A stretch of DNA of 38,615 nt, taken from positions 1 through 38,615 of the forward strand of contig DAOMQA010000024.1 in NCBI GenBank assembly GCA_035445085.1, read 5' to 3'. Made by a program: the position numbers and the translations under genes. Position 1 is the first letter of the stretch. Each line of letters starts with the position of its first letter. Source of the stretch: JBDHXE01 sp035445085. Lineage in GTDB: Bacteria; Bacteroidota; Ignavibacteria; Kapaibacteriales; UBA2268. The notes below the pieces were generated by a model that saw only the letters and a list, made by a program, of their open reading frames with translations, did no database searches and was not told where the DNA came from. Positions 17,179-25,605 of the stretch are shown in pieces.

Positions 17179-18591
17179 ATGATTAAATTAGATAATATAA
17201 TCTCACTTGCAAAACGTAGAGGCTTTGTGTTTCAAAGCTCTGAAATTTATGGTGGGCTAAATGGATGCTGGGACTTTGGACCTTTAGGTGTTGAACTGTT
17301 AAATAATCTTAAAAGCTCTTGGTGGAAATCAATGACGTACCGCGATGATATCGAAGGGGTAGATGCGTCTATTCTTATGCACCCACGCACTTGGGACGCT
17401 AGCGGTCATACTAAACAATTTAGCGATCCAATGATAGACAACAAAACTTCTAAATCTAGACATAGAGCTGATAATTTAATAGAAGACTATATTGATAAAT
17501 TATTAAAGAAAAACAAGACAAAAGAAGCAGAAGAAATATCTAAAAAATTATCAGAAGTAAAAGAAAACGCCGATTATTATAATATAATAATGGAAAATTC
17601 AATAAAAGACCCTATTTCTGGTACTATGGATTGGACCGAAGTGCGTAATTTTAATTTAATGTTTAAAACTTTTGTAGGCCCGTTAGAAGACGAATCTAGT
17701 ATTGTATACCTTAGACCAGAATCAGCGCAAGGAATATTTGTAAATTTTAAAAATGTTATGGATTCTGCCAGAATGAAAGTACCTTTTGGTATTGCTCAAA
17801 TTGGTAAAGCATTCAGAAATGAAATAAATACTAAAAATTTTCTTTTTAGAACAAGAGAATTTGAACAAATGGAAATGCAATATTTTATTAAGCCCGGCGC
17901 TGAAAAGGATTGGTTTGAATATTGGAGAGAGCAACGTTGGAGCTGGTATTTAGAGAACGGGATGAATGAAAGTCAATTAAGATGGAAAGCACATGAAAAA
18001 TTAGCTCATTATGCTAACTTTGCCTCCGATATTGAATTTGCATTTCCCTTTGGCTGGGGCGAAATTGAAGGTATTCATTCAAGAACTGATTTTGACTTAA
18101 AAGCACATACGGAGTTTTCTGGTAAAAAATTAGAATATGTAGATACCGTAAATGGCGAAAGATTTACTCCTTATGTAATCGAAACTTCTGGGGGAGTATC
18201 GCGTGGGGTGATGGCATTTTTATGTAATGCATATACTGAAGAAAATATCAACGAAAATGGTAAAGATGACCTAAGAACTGTATTAAAGTTTAGTAATAAA
18301 TTAGCACCCGTAAAAGCAGCCGTTTTCCCATTGGTAAATAAAGATGGAATGCCGGAAATTGCTCAAAAATTATATTTAAATCTCCAAAAGGATTTTAAAG
18401 TACAATATGATACATCAGGGGCAATTGGAAGAAGATATAGAAGACAAGATGAAATCGGAACGCCTTTCTGTATTACAGTTGATGGCGAAACTGTATCTAA
18501 TAATACTGTAACAATCCGTGATAGAGATACAATGGTGCAAGATAGAATTGATATTTCTAAGGTTACAGAGTATTTAAAGAGTAAAATATAA
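17179..18591 (+). CDS. glyS: Glycyl-tRNA synthetase, single-chain dimeric type
   Basis: It charges tRNA-Gly. The 470-aa protein is the alpha2 class II type, not the alpha2beta2 GlyQ/GlyS type. It opens with the family signature (LAKRRGFVFQSSEIYGGLNG, then WDFGPLGVELLNN). Motif 2 is in IGKAFRNEI ... FRTREFEQMEMQYF (about 212-240). Motif 3 is the modified YVIETSGGVSRGVMAFL (about 331-347). The C-terminal anticodon-binding domain (about 375-465) contains YDTSGAIGRRYRRQDEIGTPF. The symbol glyS is used here in the single-chain sense (glyQS in some annotations). Its stop is 1 nt before the next start, so it is coupled to the protease gene. Confidence 0.97.
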   Translation: MIKLDNIISLAKRRGFVFQSSEIYGGLNGCWDFGPLGVELLNNLKSSWWKSMTYRDDIEGVDASILMHPRTWDASGHTKQFSDPMIDNKTSKSRHRADNLIEDYIDKLLKKNKTKEAEEISKKLSEVKENADYYNIIMENSIKDPISGTMDWTEVRNFNLMFKTFVGPLEDESSIVYLRPESAQGIFVNFKNVMDSARMKVPFGIAQIGKAFRNEINTKNFLFRTREFEQMEMQYFIKPGAEKDWFEYWREQRWSWYLENGMNESQLRWKAHEKLAHYANFASDIEFAFPFGWGEIEGIHSRTDFDLKAHTEFSGKKLEYVDTVNGERFTPYVIETSGGVSRGVMAFLCNAYTEENINENGKDDLRTVLKFSNKLAPVKAAVFPLVNKDGMPEIAQKLYLNLQKDFKVQYDTSGAIGRRYRRQDEIGTPFCITVDGETVSNNTVTIRDRDTMVQDRIDISKVTEYLKSKI

Positions 18592-18592
18592 G

Positions 18593-20227
18593 ATGGGATA
18601 TAAAAAATTAACTTATACTCTAATAATAATATTGTCCTTAATTATTATGGGCTTTACGAATGATATTTATTTTCAAATAAGTAAATCATTTGAGATTTTT
18701 AGTAGTATCTATAGGTTAGTTTTAGAAAATTATGTTCTCAAGATTGATACCGAAACAATGTTTAGAAGCGGTATTGACGGCATGCTTAAAAGTTTAGATC
18801 CATATACCGAATATTATGATGAAGCCGATACCGAAGATTTGGAATACTTAGCAAGCGGTGCTTATACAGGATTAGGAATATCTGTGTCTACAATAGACTC
18901 ACAACTTACTATTACAAGAGTCTTAGAAAATTATCCGGCTTATAATTCAGGGATTAGAGTAGGGGATAGGATTTATAAAATTGATACTAATATAGTTCTA
19001 AATATTAGCTCCGAAGATTTAAGGAAATATACAAAGGGTGAGCAAGGTAGCAAATTGACTATGCTTGTGATTAATACTCTAAATGATACAAGTAGCCATA
19101 TAATAACTCGTGAAATAATACAAACAGATAATATCTCTATTGCTGAAGTTTTAGACTCAAATGTTGCTTATATCAAATTAGATAAATTTACGCGAACATC
19201 TGCTTCTGATGTAAAACAAACAATTTATACTCTAAGAAAAGGTAATAATTTACAAGGTCTAATTTTAGACTTGCGCGATAACCCTGGCGGACTATTAGAT
19301 GCAGCCATTAAAATTTGTGAATTATTTTTACCAGAGAATTCATTGGTAGTAACTACCAAGCGCCGAGATAATGAAAAAATTGGAGAGTATACAACCTTTA
19401 ATAAACCATTAGAACCTGATATACCGCTTTGTATATTAATCAATGAAAATTCTGCCAGTGCTTCCGAGATTGTTGCTGGCGCAATTCAAGATTATGATAG
19501 AGGGGTTATTGTTGGCAAAAAATCCTTTGGTAAAGGCTTAGTCCAATCTATTTTTGATGTTCCTTATAATGGGCATATAAAAATGACAACTTCTAAGTAT
19601 TATACACCATCAGGTAGATGTATTCAACGCTTAGGGTTTGCTGAAAAATACCAAAATAAGTTTGTAAAAAATACCGAAGATACTATACAATACACAACAA
19701 AAAATGGTCGTAAAGTATATGACTTGACTGGTATATTACCAGATTCAATTATAAATGAAGATTATGATTGTCCGTTATTAGTTGATTTTCTTGATAATTC
19801 TTTATTCTTTAAATTTGCTAATGACTACGTTAAAAAGTATCCAGTTTCCAAAGCTGATCTTTTCAATAAAGATGATGAATTATTTGGCTTATTCCAAAAG
19901 TTTGTTGCAAAAAGTGATATAAAGTATACTAACAACCTAATAAAAGCATTTAATGAGACAAGTCAAGAACTAGAAAAGAATAAATTAAACAAACAATCTA
20001 TTGAAGAGTTGAAAAAATTAGAAAATAATGTGAAGTCATATTTAATTAATAATTTAGGAGATTATAAAGAGCTGTTGCTCCAGTTTATTAAATACGAACT
20101 TTATATAAGAGTTCTAAATGAAAACGATGTTAGGAAAATATTAATTAAAAACGATCCTACGGTGATAAAATCTGTTAATATGCTCACAAATAAATCGTAT
20201 AAAAAACTTTTGTCTCCATTATATTAA
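18593..20227 (+). CDS. C-terminal processing peptidase (S41 family) with PDZ domain
   Basis: A Tsp/CtpA-type periplasmic serine protease. The 544 aa begin with a signal peptide or anchor (about 5-22). A PDZ domain runs about 85-165 (YTGLGISVS, PAYNSGIRVGDRIYKID). The S41 catalytic domain contains LDLRDNPGG (about 224-232). The Ser/Lys dyad is Ser289 in ENSASASEIVAGAIQDY and Lys314 in KKSFGKGLVQ. Asp300 sits at the place of the accessory Asp in E. coli Tsp (spacing 11 and 25 residues, as in Tsp). A helical C-terminal extension of about 150 residues follows, longer than in minimal CtpA proteins. It is co-transcribed with the glycyl-tRNA synthetase gene. Confidence 0.93.
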   Translation: MGYKKLTYTLIIILSLIIMGFTNDIYFQISKSFEIFSSIYRLVLENYVLKIDTETMFRSGIDGMLKSLDPYTEYYDEADTEDLEYLASGAYTGLGISVSTIDSQLTITRVLENYPAYNSGIRVGDRIYKIDTNIVLNISSEDLRKYTKGEQGSKLTMLVINTLNDTSSHIITREIIQTDNISIAEVLDSNVAYIKLDKFTRTSASDVKQTIYTLRKGNNLQGLILDLRDNPGGLLDAAIKICELFLPENSLVVTTKRRDNEKIGEYTTFNKPLEPDIPLCILINENSASASEIVAGAIQDYDRGVIVGKKSFGKGLVQSIFDVPYNGHIKMTTSKYYTPSGRCIQRLGFAEKYQNKFVKNTEDTIQYTTKNGRKVYDLTGILPDSIINEDYDCPLLVDFLDNSLFFKFANDYVKKYPVSKADLFNKDDELFGLFQKFVAKSDIKYTNNLIKAFNETSQELEKNKLNKQSIEELKKLENNVKSYLINNLGDYKELLLQFIKYELYIRVLNENDVRKILIKNDPTVIKSVNMLTNKSYKKLLSPLY

Positions 20228-20383
20228 TGTATTCAATTATATCCTTCCTACTTAGAATAGTATACATACTTCGTTAATAACTATTGAGAACGTCATAATA
20301 ATAATTTCAAGACAGAAAAATACTTAAGAGTTATAACCCTATCTAAGAATTACTAAATAAAATTTCTTATTTATCGTTAATTA

Positions 20384-20399
20384 CCAATTATAAAATTGG
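20384..20399. promoter_or_regulatory. Small inverted repeat in the sigma factor leader
   Basis: CCAATT-ATAA-AATTGG, a perfect 6-bp palindromic repeat ending 15 nt before the rpoD ATG. The last GG runs into GGAG (20398-20401), so a hairpin here could partly cover a weak ribosome binding site. Function inferred only from position. Confidence 0.3.
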
Positions 20400-20414
20400 A
20401 GTTTAATATAATTA

Positions 20415-21275
20415 ATGAGAATTACCAAACAATATACAAATCGTGAGAGTCAGTCTTTAGATAAGTATCTTCAAGAGATTGGGAAAGTAGAATTGCTTAC
20501 TGCTGATAATGAAATTGATTTGGCACAAGCTATACGTAAAGGTGGATATGATGGTAATAGAGCTTTAGAACGATTAGTTAAAGCAAATCTAAGATTCGTT
20601 GTATCGGTTGCTAAGCAATATCAAAATCAAGGACTTTCTTTAGGTGATTTAATTAATGAAGGTAATTTAGGTTTAATTAAGGCTGCAAAGAGATTTGATG
20701 AAACTAGAGGCTTTAAGTTTATTTCTTATGCTGTTTGGTGGATTAGACAATCAATTTTACAAGCATTAGCGGAGCAATCGCGTATCGTAAGGTTACCTCT
20801 TAATAGAGTCGGCGCATTAAACAAGATTGGTAAAAAGTTTAGTGAATTAGAACAAGAATTTGAAAGGGAGCCTACTGCTGCAGAGCTTGCTGAAGAACTA
20901 AATATGAGCGTTTCAGAGATTTCGGAAACGATAAAAATTTCTGGAAGGCATTTATCTGTAGATGCTCCATTTGTACAAGGTGAAGATAATAGATTACTTG
21001 ATGTTTTACCTAACGAACAACAGCCACCACCAGATTCAGGCTTAATGCGAGAATCACTGAGGGTAGAAGTTCAACAAGTACTCTCTACATTGTCTCAACG
21101 TGAATCAGATGTTATTAAATTTTACTTTGGTATTGATGGAACTTTGCTGACATTAGAAGAAATCGGTGAAAAGTTCAATTTGACAAGAGAAAGAGTTAGG
21201 CAAATTAAAGAGAAAGCAATTAGAAGATTAAGGCATACATCTAGAAATAAAGCTCTTAGAGCTTACTTAGGATAA
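20415..21275 (+). CDS. rpoD: Primary sigma factor of RNA polymerase (sigma-70 family, short form)
   Basis: It directs RNA polymerase to housekeeping promoters. The 286-aa protein lacks region 1.1 and the non-conserved region, as Bacteroidota RpoD proteins do. Region 1.2 is SLDKYLQEIGKVELLTADNE. Region 2 includes LRFVVSVAKQYQNQGLSLGD, INEGNLGLIKAAKRFDETRG and FKFISYAVWWIRQSI. Region 3 includes RIVRLPLNR through the EREPTAAELAEEL segment. Region 4.2 is the helix-turn-helix LTLEEIGEKFNLTRERVRQIKEKAIRRLRH. It stands alone behind a 187-nt leader and ends before a bidirectional terminator. The short architecture fits the TAnnTTTG boxes seen elsewhere in the window. Confidence 0.97.
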   Translation: MRITKQYTNRESQSLDKYLQEIGKVELLTADNEIDLAQAIRKGGYDGNRALERLVKANLRFVVSVAKQYQNQGLSLGDLINEGNLGLIKAAKRFDETRGFKFISYAVWWIRQSILQALAEQSRIVRLPLNRVGALNKIGKKFSELEQEFEREPTAAELAEELNMSVSEISETIKISGRHLSVDAPFVQGEDNRLLDVLPNEQQPPPDSGLMRESLRVEVQQVLSTLSQRESDVIKFYFGIDGTLLTLEEIGEKFNLTRERVRQIKEKAIRRLRHTSRNKALRAYLG

Positions 21276-21328
21276 TATGATAGAATTGATACTAAGAGGT
21301 ATACACTAAATATTAGTAAATTATCAAT

Positions 21329-21369
21329 AAAAAGGCTACTTATTAAAAAATAAATAGCCTTTTTGTTTA
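21329..21369. terminator. Bidirectional terminator between rpoD and ornithine aminotransferase genes
   Basis: AAAAAGGCTA (21329-21338) pairs with TAGCCTTTTT (21355-21364) around a 16-nt loop. It has a T run on either strand. It sits between two convergent genes and can serve both. Confidence 0.8.
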
Positions 21370-21394
21370 TAATGAGATATGAATAAAAGTTAGA

Positions 21395-22588
21395 TTAATC
21401 TGCTAAAACTTTTTCAAATTTACTAATAGCCCAATCTATTTCTTCTTTACTTATAACTAAAGGTGGAGCAATTCTGATTATTACTTCATGAGTATCCTTG
21501 CATAATACACCTTCTTCTTTTAATTTTTCACAATAAGGACGTGCTTTTTCTTTGAGCACTAAGCCTATCCATAGCCCTACACTACGTACTAATTCAATTT
21601 TACTTGATTTAATTTCTCTTAATCGTTCAGTAAAATATTTACCCATTTCAAAAGAGCGGTTTATTAAATCTTCCTCTTGTATTACTTCTAAGGCTTTAAC
21701 TGCTACGGCAGCTCCAAGAGGATTACCACCGAAGGTAGAACCGTGTTCTCCTGGGTGAATTACTAACATAATTCTCTTATCTGCTAATACAGCTGATACT
21801 GGATAAAATCCACCGGAAAGAGCTTTACCTATAATTACGATATCTGGGCGAACATTCTCGTAATAGTGAGCGAATAATTTGCCACTTCTACCTAAGCCAG
21901 ATTGAATTTCATCACAAATAAATAAAATATTATTAGCTTTACATACTTCTTCTATTGCTTTTAAGTAACCTGTAGGAGGAATAACAATGCCACCTTCACC
22001 TTGGATTGGTTCGATTAATATTGCTGCTGTGTTTGGAGTAATCTTAGATTTTAAATCTTCAATATCACCAAATGTATGGAATGGAAAAGCCTCTCGGCAA
22101 TATGGGCCAAAACCATTATTGGAATCAGGATCGTCAGAAAAGCCAACAATAGTAGTTGTTCTACCATGAAAATTACCAGTAGCTACAATTATTTCAGCTT
22201 TATCTTTTTCTATACCTTTTACATCATAAGCCCAACGGCGTGCTAATTTGATCGCCGTTTCTACTGCTTCTGCACCAGAGTTCATCGGCAATGACATTTC
22301 ATAGCCAGTCATTTCGTTTAATTTTTGATAAAACAATGGCAATCTATCATTGCGGAACGCTCTTGAAGTCAAAGTTACTTTTGCTGCCTGTTCAACGAAT
22401 GTTTTATATATCTTTGGATGGCAATGCCCTTGGTTTACTGCGGAGTAGGCAGCCAAACAGTCTAAATATTTTTTACCATCTACGTCGTAAACCCAGCAAC
22501 CCTCTGCATGGCTAACAACTACATCTAAGGGGTGATAATTATGAGCACCCAACTCATTTTCAATTTTTATATATTCTTGCGAAATCAT
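21395..22588 (-). CDS. rocD: Ornithine aminotransferase
   Basis: It converts ornithine plus 2-oxoglutarate to glutamate-5-semialdehyde plus glutamate. The 397-aa class III PLP aminotransferase matches the length of bacterial RocD. Visible features are NSGAEAVETAIKLARRWAY (PLP phosphate-binding turn), NFHGRTTTIVGFSDD, EPIQGEGGIVIPP, ICDEIQSGLGRSGKLFA (Asp of the pyridine-N contact) and the PLP lysine at about 255 in IIGKALSGGFYPVSA. It is the last gene of the carbamoyl-phosphate cluster, 28 nt after the aspartate carbamoyltransferase-like gene, where it would remove ornithine produced by the first enzyme. Acetylornithine aminotransferase is an alternative, but the GKALSGGFYPVSA and HGSTFGGNPLG segments favour RocD. 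Confidence 0.92.
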   Translation of the reverse strand: MISQEYIKIENELGAHNYHPLDVVVSHAEGCWVYDVDGKKYLDCLAAYSAVNQGHCHPKIYKTFVEQAAKVTLTSRAFRNDRLPLFYQKLNEMTGYEMSLPMNSGAEAVETAIKLARRWAYDVKGIEKDKAEIIVATGNFHGRTTTIVGFSDDPDSNNGFGPYCREAFPFHTFGDIEDLKSKITPNTAAILIEPIQGEGGIVIPPTGYLKAIEEVCKANNILFICDEIQSGLGRSGKLFAHYYENVRPDIVIIGKALSGGFYPVSAVLADKRIMLVIHPGEHGSTFGGNPLGAAVAVKALEVIQEEDLINRSFEMGKYFTERLREIKSSKIELVRSVGLWIGLVLKEKARPYCEKLKEEGVLCKDTHEVIIRIAPPLVISKEEIDWAISKFEKVLAD

Positions 22589-22616
22589 TTACTTATCCTT
22601 ATTAATAATTAATCAA

Positions 22617-23534
22617 TTACTCTTCATCAAATAATATTGTTAAAAGCGCCATTCTTACAAATAATCCATTGCTCGCTTGCCTAAAGTAGGCTGCTCTTGG
22701 GTCATTATCTATTTCTGGGTTAATCTCGATAGAGCGTGGGAGTGGATGCAAAATTCTTGCATCTTTTTTCATTAATTTTAAAATATTTGTATCTATATTA
22801 TATTTAGAAATATCGATATTATGCCCTTGCAAATATTCCTTATCTATTCTTGTTTGATAAATTATATCAACTTTTTTTGCTATGCTTTTAGTAGAATTTA
22901 CCAAATCATAACTTACGTTTCTTTTATCTAAATAATCTAATATATCTTGTTTAATTTGCATCTCACTTGGTGCCACAAAATATAATTTTACTCTATCATA
23001 CTTTGCTAATAAGTATGCTAAAGATCGTACTGTCCTACCAGTATCTAAAGCACCTACAAAGGCAACCGATAAGCCATCTAAAATGTTGCATTCGTTATAT
23101 ATAGTATATAAGTCTAATAGTGCTTGAGTAGGATGTTGCCCACCAGAGCCGTCGCCTGCATTAATTATAGGTATCGGAGATACAGCTGCCGCTCGTTTAG
23201 CCGCTCCTTCTTCAAGGTGTCGTAATACTATTACATCGGAATAATTTGCAATAATTCTGATAGTATCTTCTAATTGTTCCCCGTGAATTTCGGAAGAAAA
23301 TTCGTGAGCCTGCTCTGTATTTAATACTTTGCCACCTAATCTATACATGGCAGATTCAAACGAGAATCTGGTTCTTGTAGATGGCTTATAAAAAAGATTA
23401 GCCATAATTTTATTGGAGTAATCTTTAGTGCCACCTCTTTTAACAATTCGTTTCATCTGTTCAGTTCGTTCAAATAATTCCATTATCTTTGGAACTGTGA
23501 ACTGTTGCGATTCAACTATATGCTCTAAAATCAT
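22617..23534 (-). CDS. pyrB: Aspartate carbamoyltransferase-like catalytic chain with Lys84 replaced by His
   Basis: It is expected to join carbamoyl phosphate and aspartate, the first committed pyrimidine step. The 305-aa protein has YKPSTRTRFSFE (Ser52-Arg56, carbamoyl-phosphate loop) and VLRHLEEGA. It also has GDGSGGQHPTQALLDLYTI (His134-Gln137), DTGRTVRSL, YQTRIDKE and the closing ILHPLPRSIEI ... DPRAAYFRQASNG. In the 80s loop, FSSEIHGEQLEDT has His84 (codon CAC at 23285-23283) where E. coli ATCase has the active-site Lys84 supplied across the trimer interface. The remaining active-site residues look intact. No regulatory chain (pyrI), carA, carB or other pyr gene is present. Given the neighbours, a carbamoyltransferase with another acceptor cannot be excluded. 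Confidence 0.82.
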   Translation of the reverse strand: MILEHIVESQQFTVPKIMELFERTEQMKRIVKRGGTKDYSNKIMANLFYKPSTRTRFSFESAMYRLGGKVLNTEQAHEFSSEIHGEQLEDTIRIIANYSDVIVLRHLEEGAAKRAAAVSPIPIINAGDGSGGQHPTQALLDLYTIYNECNILDGLSVAFVGALDTGRTVRSLAYLLAKYDRVKLYFVAPSEMQIKQDILDYLDKRNVSYDLVNSTKSIAKKVDIIYQTRIDKEYLQGHNIDISKYNIDTNILKLMKKDARILHPLPRSIEINPEIDNDPRAAYFRQASNGLFVRMALLTILFDEE

Positions 23535-23610
23535 TTAATCCTCAAATTATATTCTTTTTCAAAATTGATTTAAGAAATATCGATAATAATTTCTTATTAA
23601 TACTCAACTC

Positions 23611-24552
23611 TTAGTTATAAATGTGCGTTCCAGCTCTTCCTTCTAAAGCTTCGTCTAAATACTCATAAGAAGTAATAATTGCGTGCTTACCGCCATTTTT
23701 AATATATCTTACAACGGACTCTACTTTAGGTCCCATACTTCCCTTAGGAAATTGACCATCTAAAGCAAGTTGTTCTAATTCATTGGTATTTGTTTCAGGC
23801 AACCCTTGTTGATTTTCTTTTTTATAATTTATATATACTTGGTCTGCATCAGTACTAATTATAAATAAATCAACATCTAAGCTACTTGCTAATAAGGCAG
23901 ATGAACGGTCTTTATCAATAACTGCTTCTATACCTTCTATTTTGCCGTTCCCTTTGTCTAATATAGGGATACCACCACCACCTAAGGCAACTACTAACAA
24001 GCCCATATCAATAGCTTTATTTATTATGCCTAATTGTAATACTTTTTTGGGTTCTGGCGATGGGACGACCCTTCTATAACCACGCGAAGCATCTTCAACA
24101 ATATTCCAAGCTAAAGTCTTCTTTTTTTGCTCGGCTATAGCCTTAGTATAAAATGGGCCGATTGGCTTACTTGGGCTATTAAAAGCAGGGTCGTTAGCAT
24201 CAACTACTACCATTGTAGGTATAGTAATTACATCCTTATTAATACCAAATTCAAATAATTGTTGCCTTAAAGCTCTTTCTAATACATAGCCTATTTCGCT
24301 TTGAGTAGTGGCAACGCACATATCCAATGTATGGGTATATACTTCACCAGCACCACGTTCAGAGCGTATTAATGCTGCTCCTGCTTGTGGTCCATTTCCA
24401 TGCGTCAAAACTACGTCCCAACCCTTCTTTAACATTTTTACAACGGCTTTAGCAGTTTCATTAGCATTATGAAACTGCTCTTCGATAGTTCCGCGTTCTC
24501 CTACTCGTATAAGTGAATTTCCACCTATTGCTATGAGGGCTTTCTTTGCCAT
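23611..24552 (-). CDS. arcC: Carbamate kinase
   Basis: It interconverts carbamoyl phosphate + ADP with carbamate (NH3 + CO2) + ATP. The 313-aa amino-acid-kinase-fold protein starts KKALIAIGGNSLIR. It contains VVLTHGNGPQAGAALIRSE, VDANDPAFNSPSKPIGPFY, SRGYRRVVPSPEPKKV, VVALGGGGIPI and a C-terminal KGSMGPKVES, all carbamate-kinase signatures. Its start overlaps the ornithine carbamoyltransferase stop by one base (TAATG), so translation is coupled. No arginine deiminase (arcA) or arginine/ornithine antiporter (arcD) gene is beside it. It could make ATP from citrulline-derived carbamoyl phosphate or supply carbamoyl phosphate in the reverse direction. Confidence 0.96.
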   Translation of the reverse strand: MAKKALIAIGGNSLIRVGERGTIEEQFHNANETAKAVVKMLKKGWDVVLTHGNGPQAGAALIRSERGAGEVYTHTLDMCVATTQSEIGYVLERALRQQLFEFGINKDVITIPTMVVVDANDPAFNSPSKPIGPFYTKAIAEQKKKTLAWNIVEDASRGYRRVVPSPEPKKVLQLGIINKAIDMGLLVVALGGGGIPILDKGNGKIEGIEAVIDKDRSSALLASSLDVDLFIISTDADQVYINYKKENQQGLPETNTNELEQLALDGQFPKGSMGPKVESVVRYIKNGGKHAIITSYEYLDEALEGRAGTHIYN

Positions 24553-25472
24553 TATTTGTTCTTCATTAGTTGATACATTACTGCTTTTTGAGCATGTAAT
24601 CTATTTTCTGCCTCTTGGAATACAACAGAATTAGGTGCATCGATAACAGCGTCTGTTACTTCATCACCACGGTGGGCAGGCAAGCAATGCATAAATATTG
24701 CATCATCATTTGCTGCTTTCATTAAGTTTTCATTTACTTGGTAAGGCAAGAATATTTTTCTTCTCATTGCTGCTTCAGCTTCCTGTCCCATAGATGCCCA
24801 TACATCTGTATATATTACATCAGCATTTTTAACTGCCTCATAAGCGTCATTAGTAACTTCAATTTTACAATTGTTTTCTTTAGCAATTGCAGTTGAAAGT
24901 CTCCAAGCATTTAAATTAGGTTCATAACCAAATGGACAAGCAATAGTAACGTTTACACCTAACCTAGCGCCTGCGTCCATTAAAGAATGTGCAACGTTAT
25001 TACCATCACCTACATAAGTTACCTTCAAGCCTTCTAATTTACCTTTAACTTCTAATATTGTTAAATAATCAGCCATTGCTTGACAAGGGTGAGAAAAATC
25101 TGTCAAGCCATTAATTATTGGAATAGAAGCATATTTAGACATATTTTCAACAATATCATGACCAAATGTCCTAATCATTATACCTTGAACCATACGCTCT
25201 AAATTTTTTGCTACATCATATACTGATTCTCTTTTGCCTAAGCTGATCTCTGCAGGTGATAAATATAAAGAATAGCCGCCCAATTGCTGTATTCCAACAT
25301 CAAATGTCGTTCTTGTTCTTAATGATGGTTTCTCAAATATTAGCGCTAAAGTTTCTCCTTCTAATGCTTTGCTATATTTTCTACGATCTTTCTTCATATC
25401 TAATGCTATATCAAAAGTATCATGAAGCTCTTGTCTTGAAAAATCACTTACCATCAAAAAATCTTTTTTCAT
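24552..25472 (-). CDS. argF: Ornithine carbamoyltransferase
   Basis: It interconverts ornithine + carbamoyl phosphate with citrulline + phosphate. The 306-aa protein has the carbamoyl-phosphate loop FEKPSLRTRTTFD (Ser50-Arg54; SLRTR instead of STRTR, a known natural variant) and SHPCQAMADYLT (His128-Gln131). The ornithine-specific DVWASMGQE (223-231) and FMHCLPAHRGDE (about 260-271) separate it from the aspartate enzyme. It is the first gene of the cluster, so this gene, carbamate kinase, the aspartate carbamoyltransferase-like gene and rocD are probably one transcript. Catabolic use (citrulline breakdown) is favoured by the coupled arcC and by rocD, but an anabolic argF role is possible. Confidence 0.95.
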   Translation of the reverse strand: MKKDFLMVSDFSRQELHDTFDIALDMKKDRRKYSKALEGETLALIFEKPSLRTRTTFDVGIQQLGGYSLYLSPAEISLGKRESVYDVAKNLERMVQGIMIRTFGHDIVENMSKYASIPIINGLTDFSHPCQAMADYLTILEVKGKLEGLKVTYVGDGNNVAHSLMDAGARLGVNVTIACPFGYEPNLNAWRLSTAIAKENNCKIEVTNDAYEAVKNADVIYTDVWASMGQEAEAAMRRKIFLPYQVNENLMKAANDDAIFMHCLPAHRGDEVTDAVIDAPNSVVFQEAENRLHAQKAVMYQLMKNK

Positions 25473-25521
25473 TTTAATTTTCCTTTTTATATTTTAATTA
25501 ATAATTATTACACAATTACTG

Positions 25522-25529
25522 CAAAAATA
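25522..25529 (-). promoter_or_regulatory. Possible -7 promoter box (TATTTTTG) of the argF-arcC-pyrB-rocD cluster
   Basis: CAAAAATA on the plus strand is TATTTTTG on the minus strand, matching TAnnTTTG, 49 nt upstream of the argF start. No -33 TTG at the usual distance. Confidence 0.25.
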
Positions 25530-25561
25530 AGAAATAAAAGCATATTTTTTATGTTACAAAA

Positions 25562-25605
25562 ATCTTTTTTAAAATACTTGAGAAGTGCTATTTATTTAAC
25601 TTCTC
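25562..25605 (-). terminator. Terminator overlapping the end of the glycosyltransferase gene
   Basis: GAGAAGT (25605-25599, minus strand) pairs with ACTTCTC (25586-25580), with AAGTATTTTAAAAAAG beyond. The stem includes the last codons and stop of the gene. The T run is imperfect. Confidence 0.5.

Noticed and set aside
21395..25472. Complete arginine deiminase pathway
   Set aside because: Only the carbamoyltransferase and carbamate kinase steps are present. There is no arginine deiminase or arginine/ornithine antiporter gene in the window.
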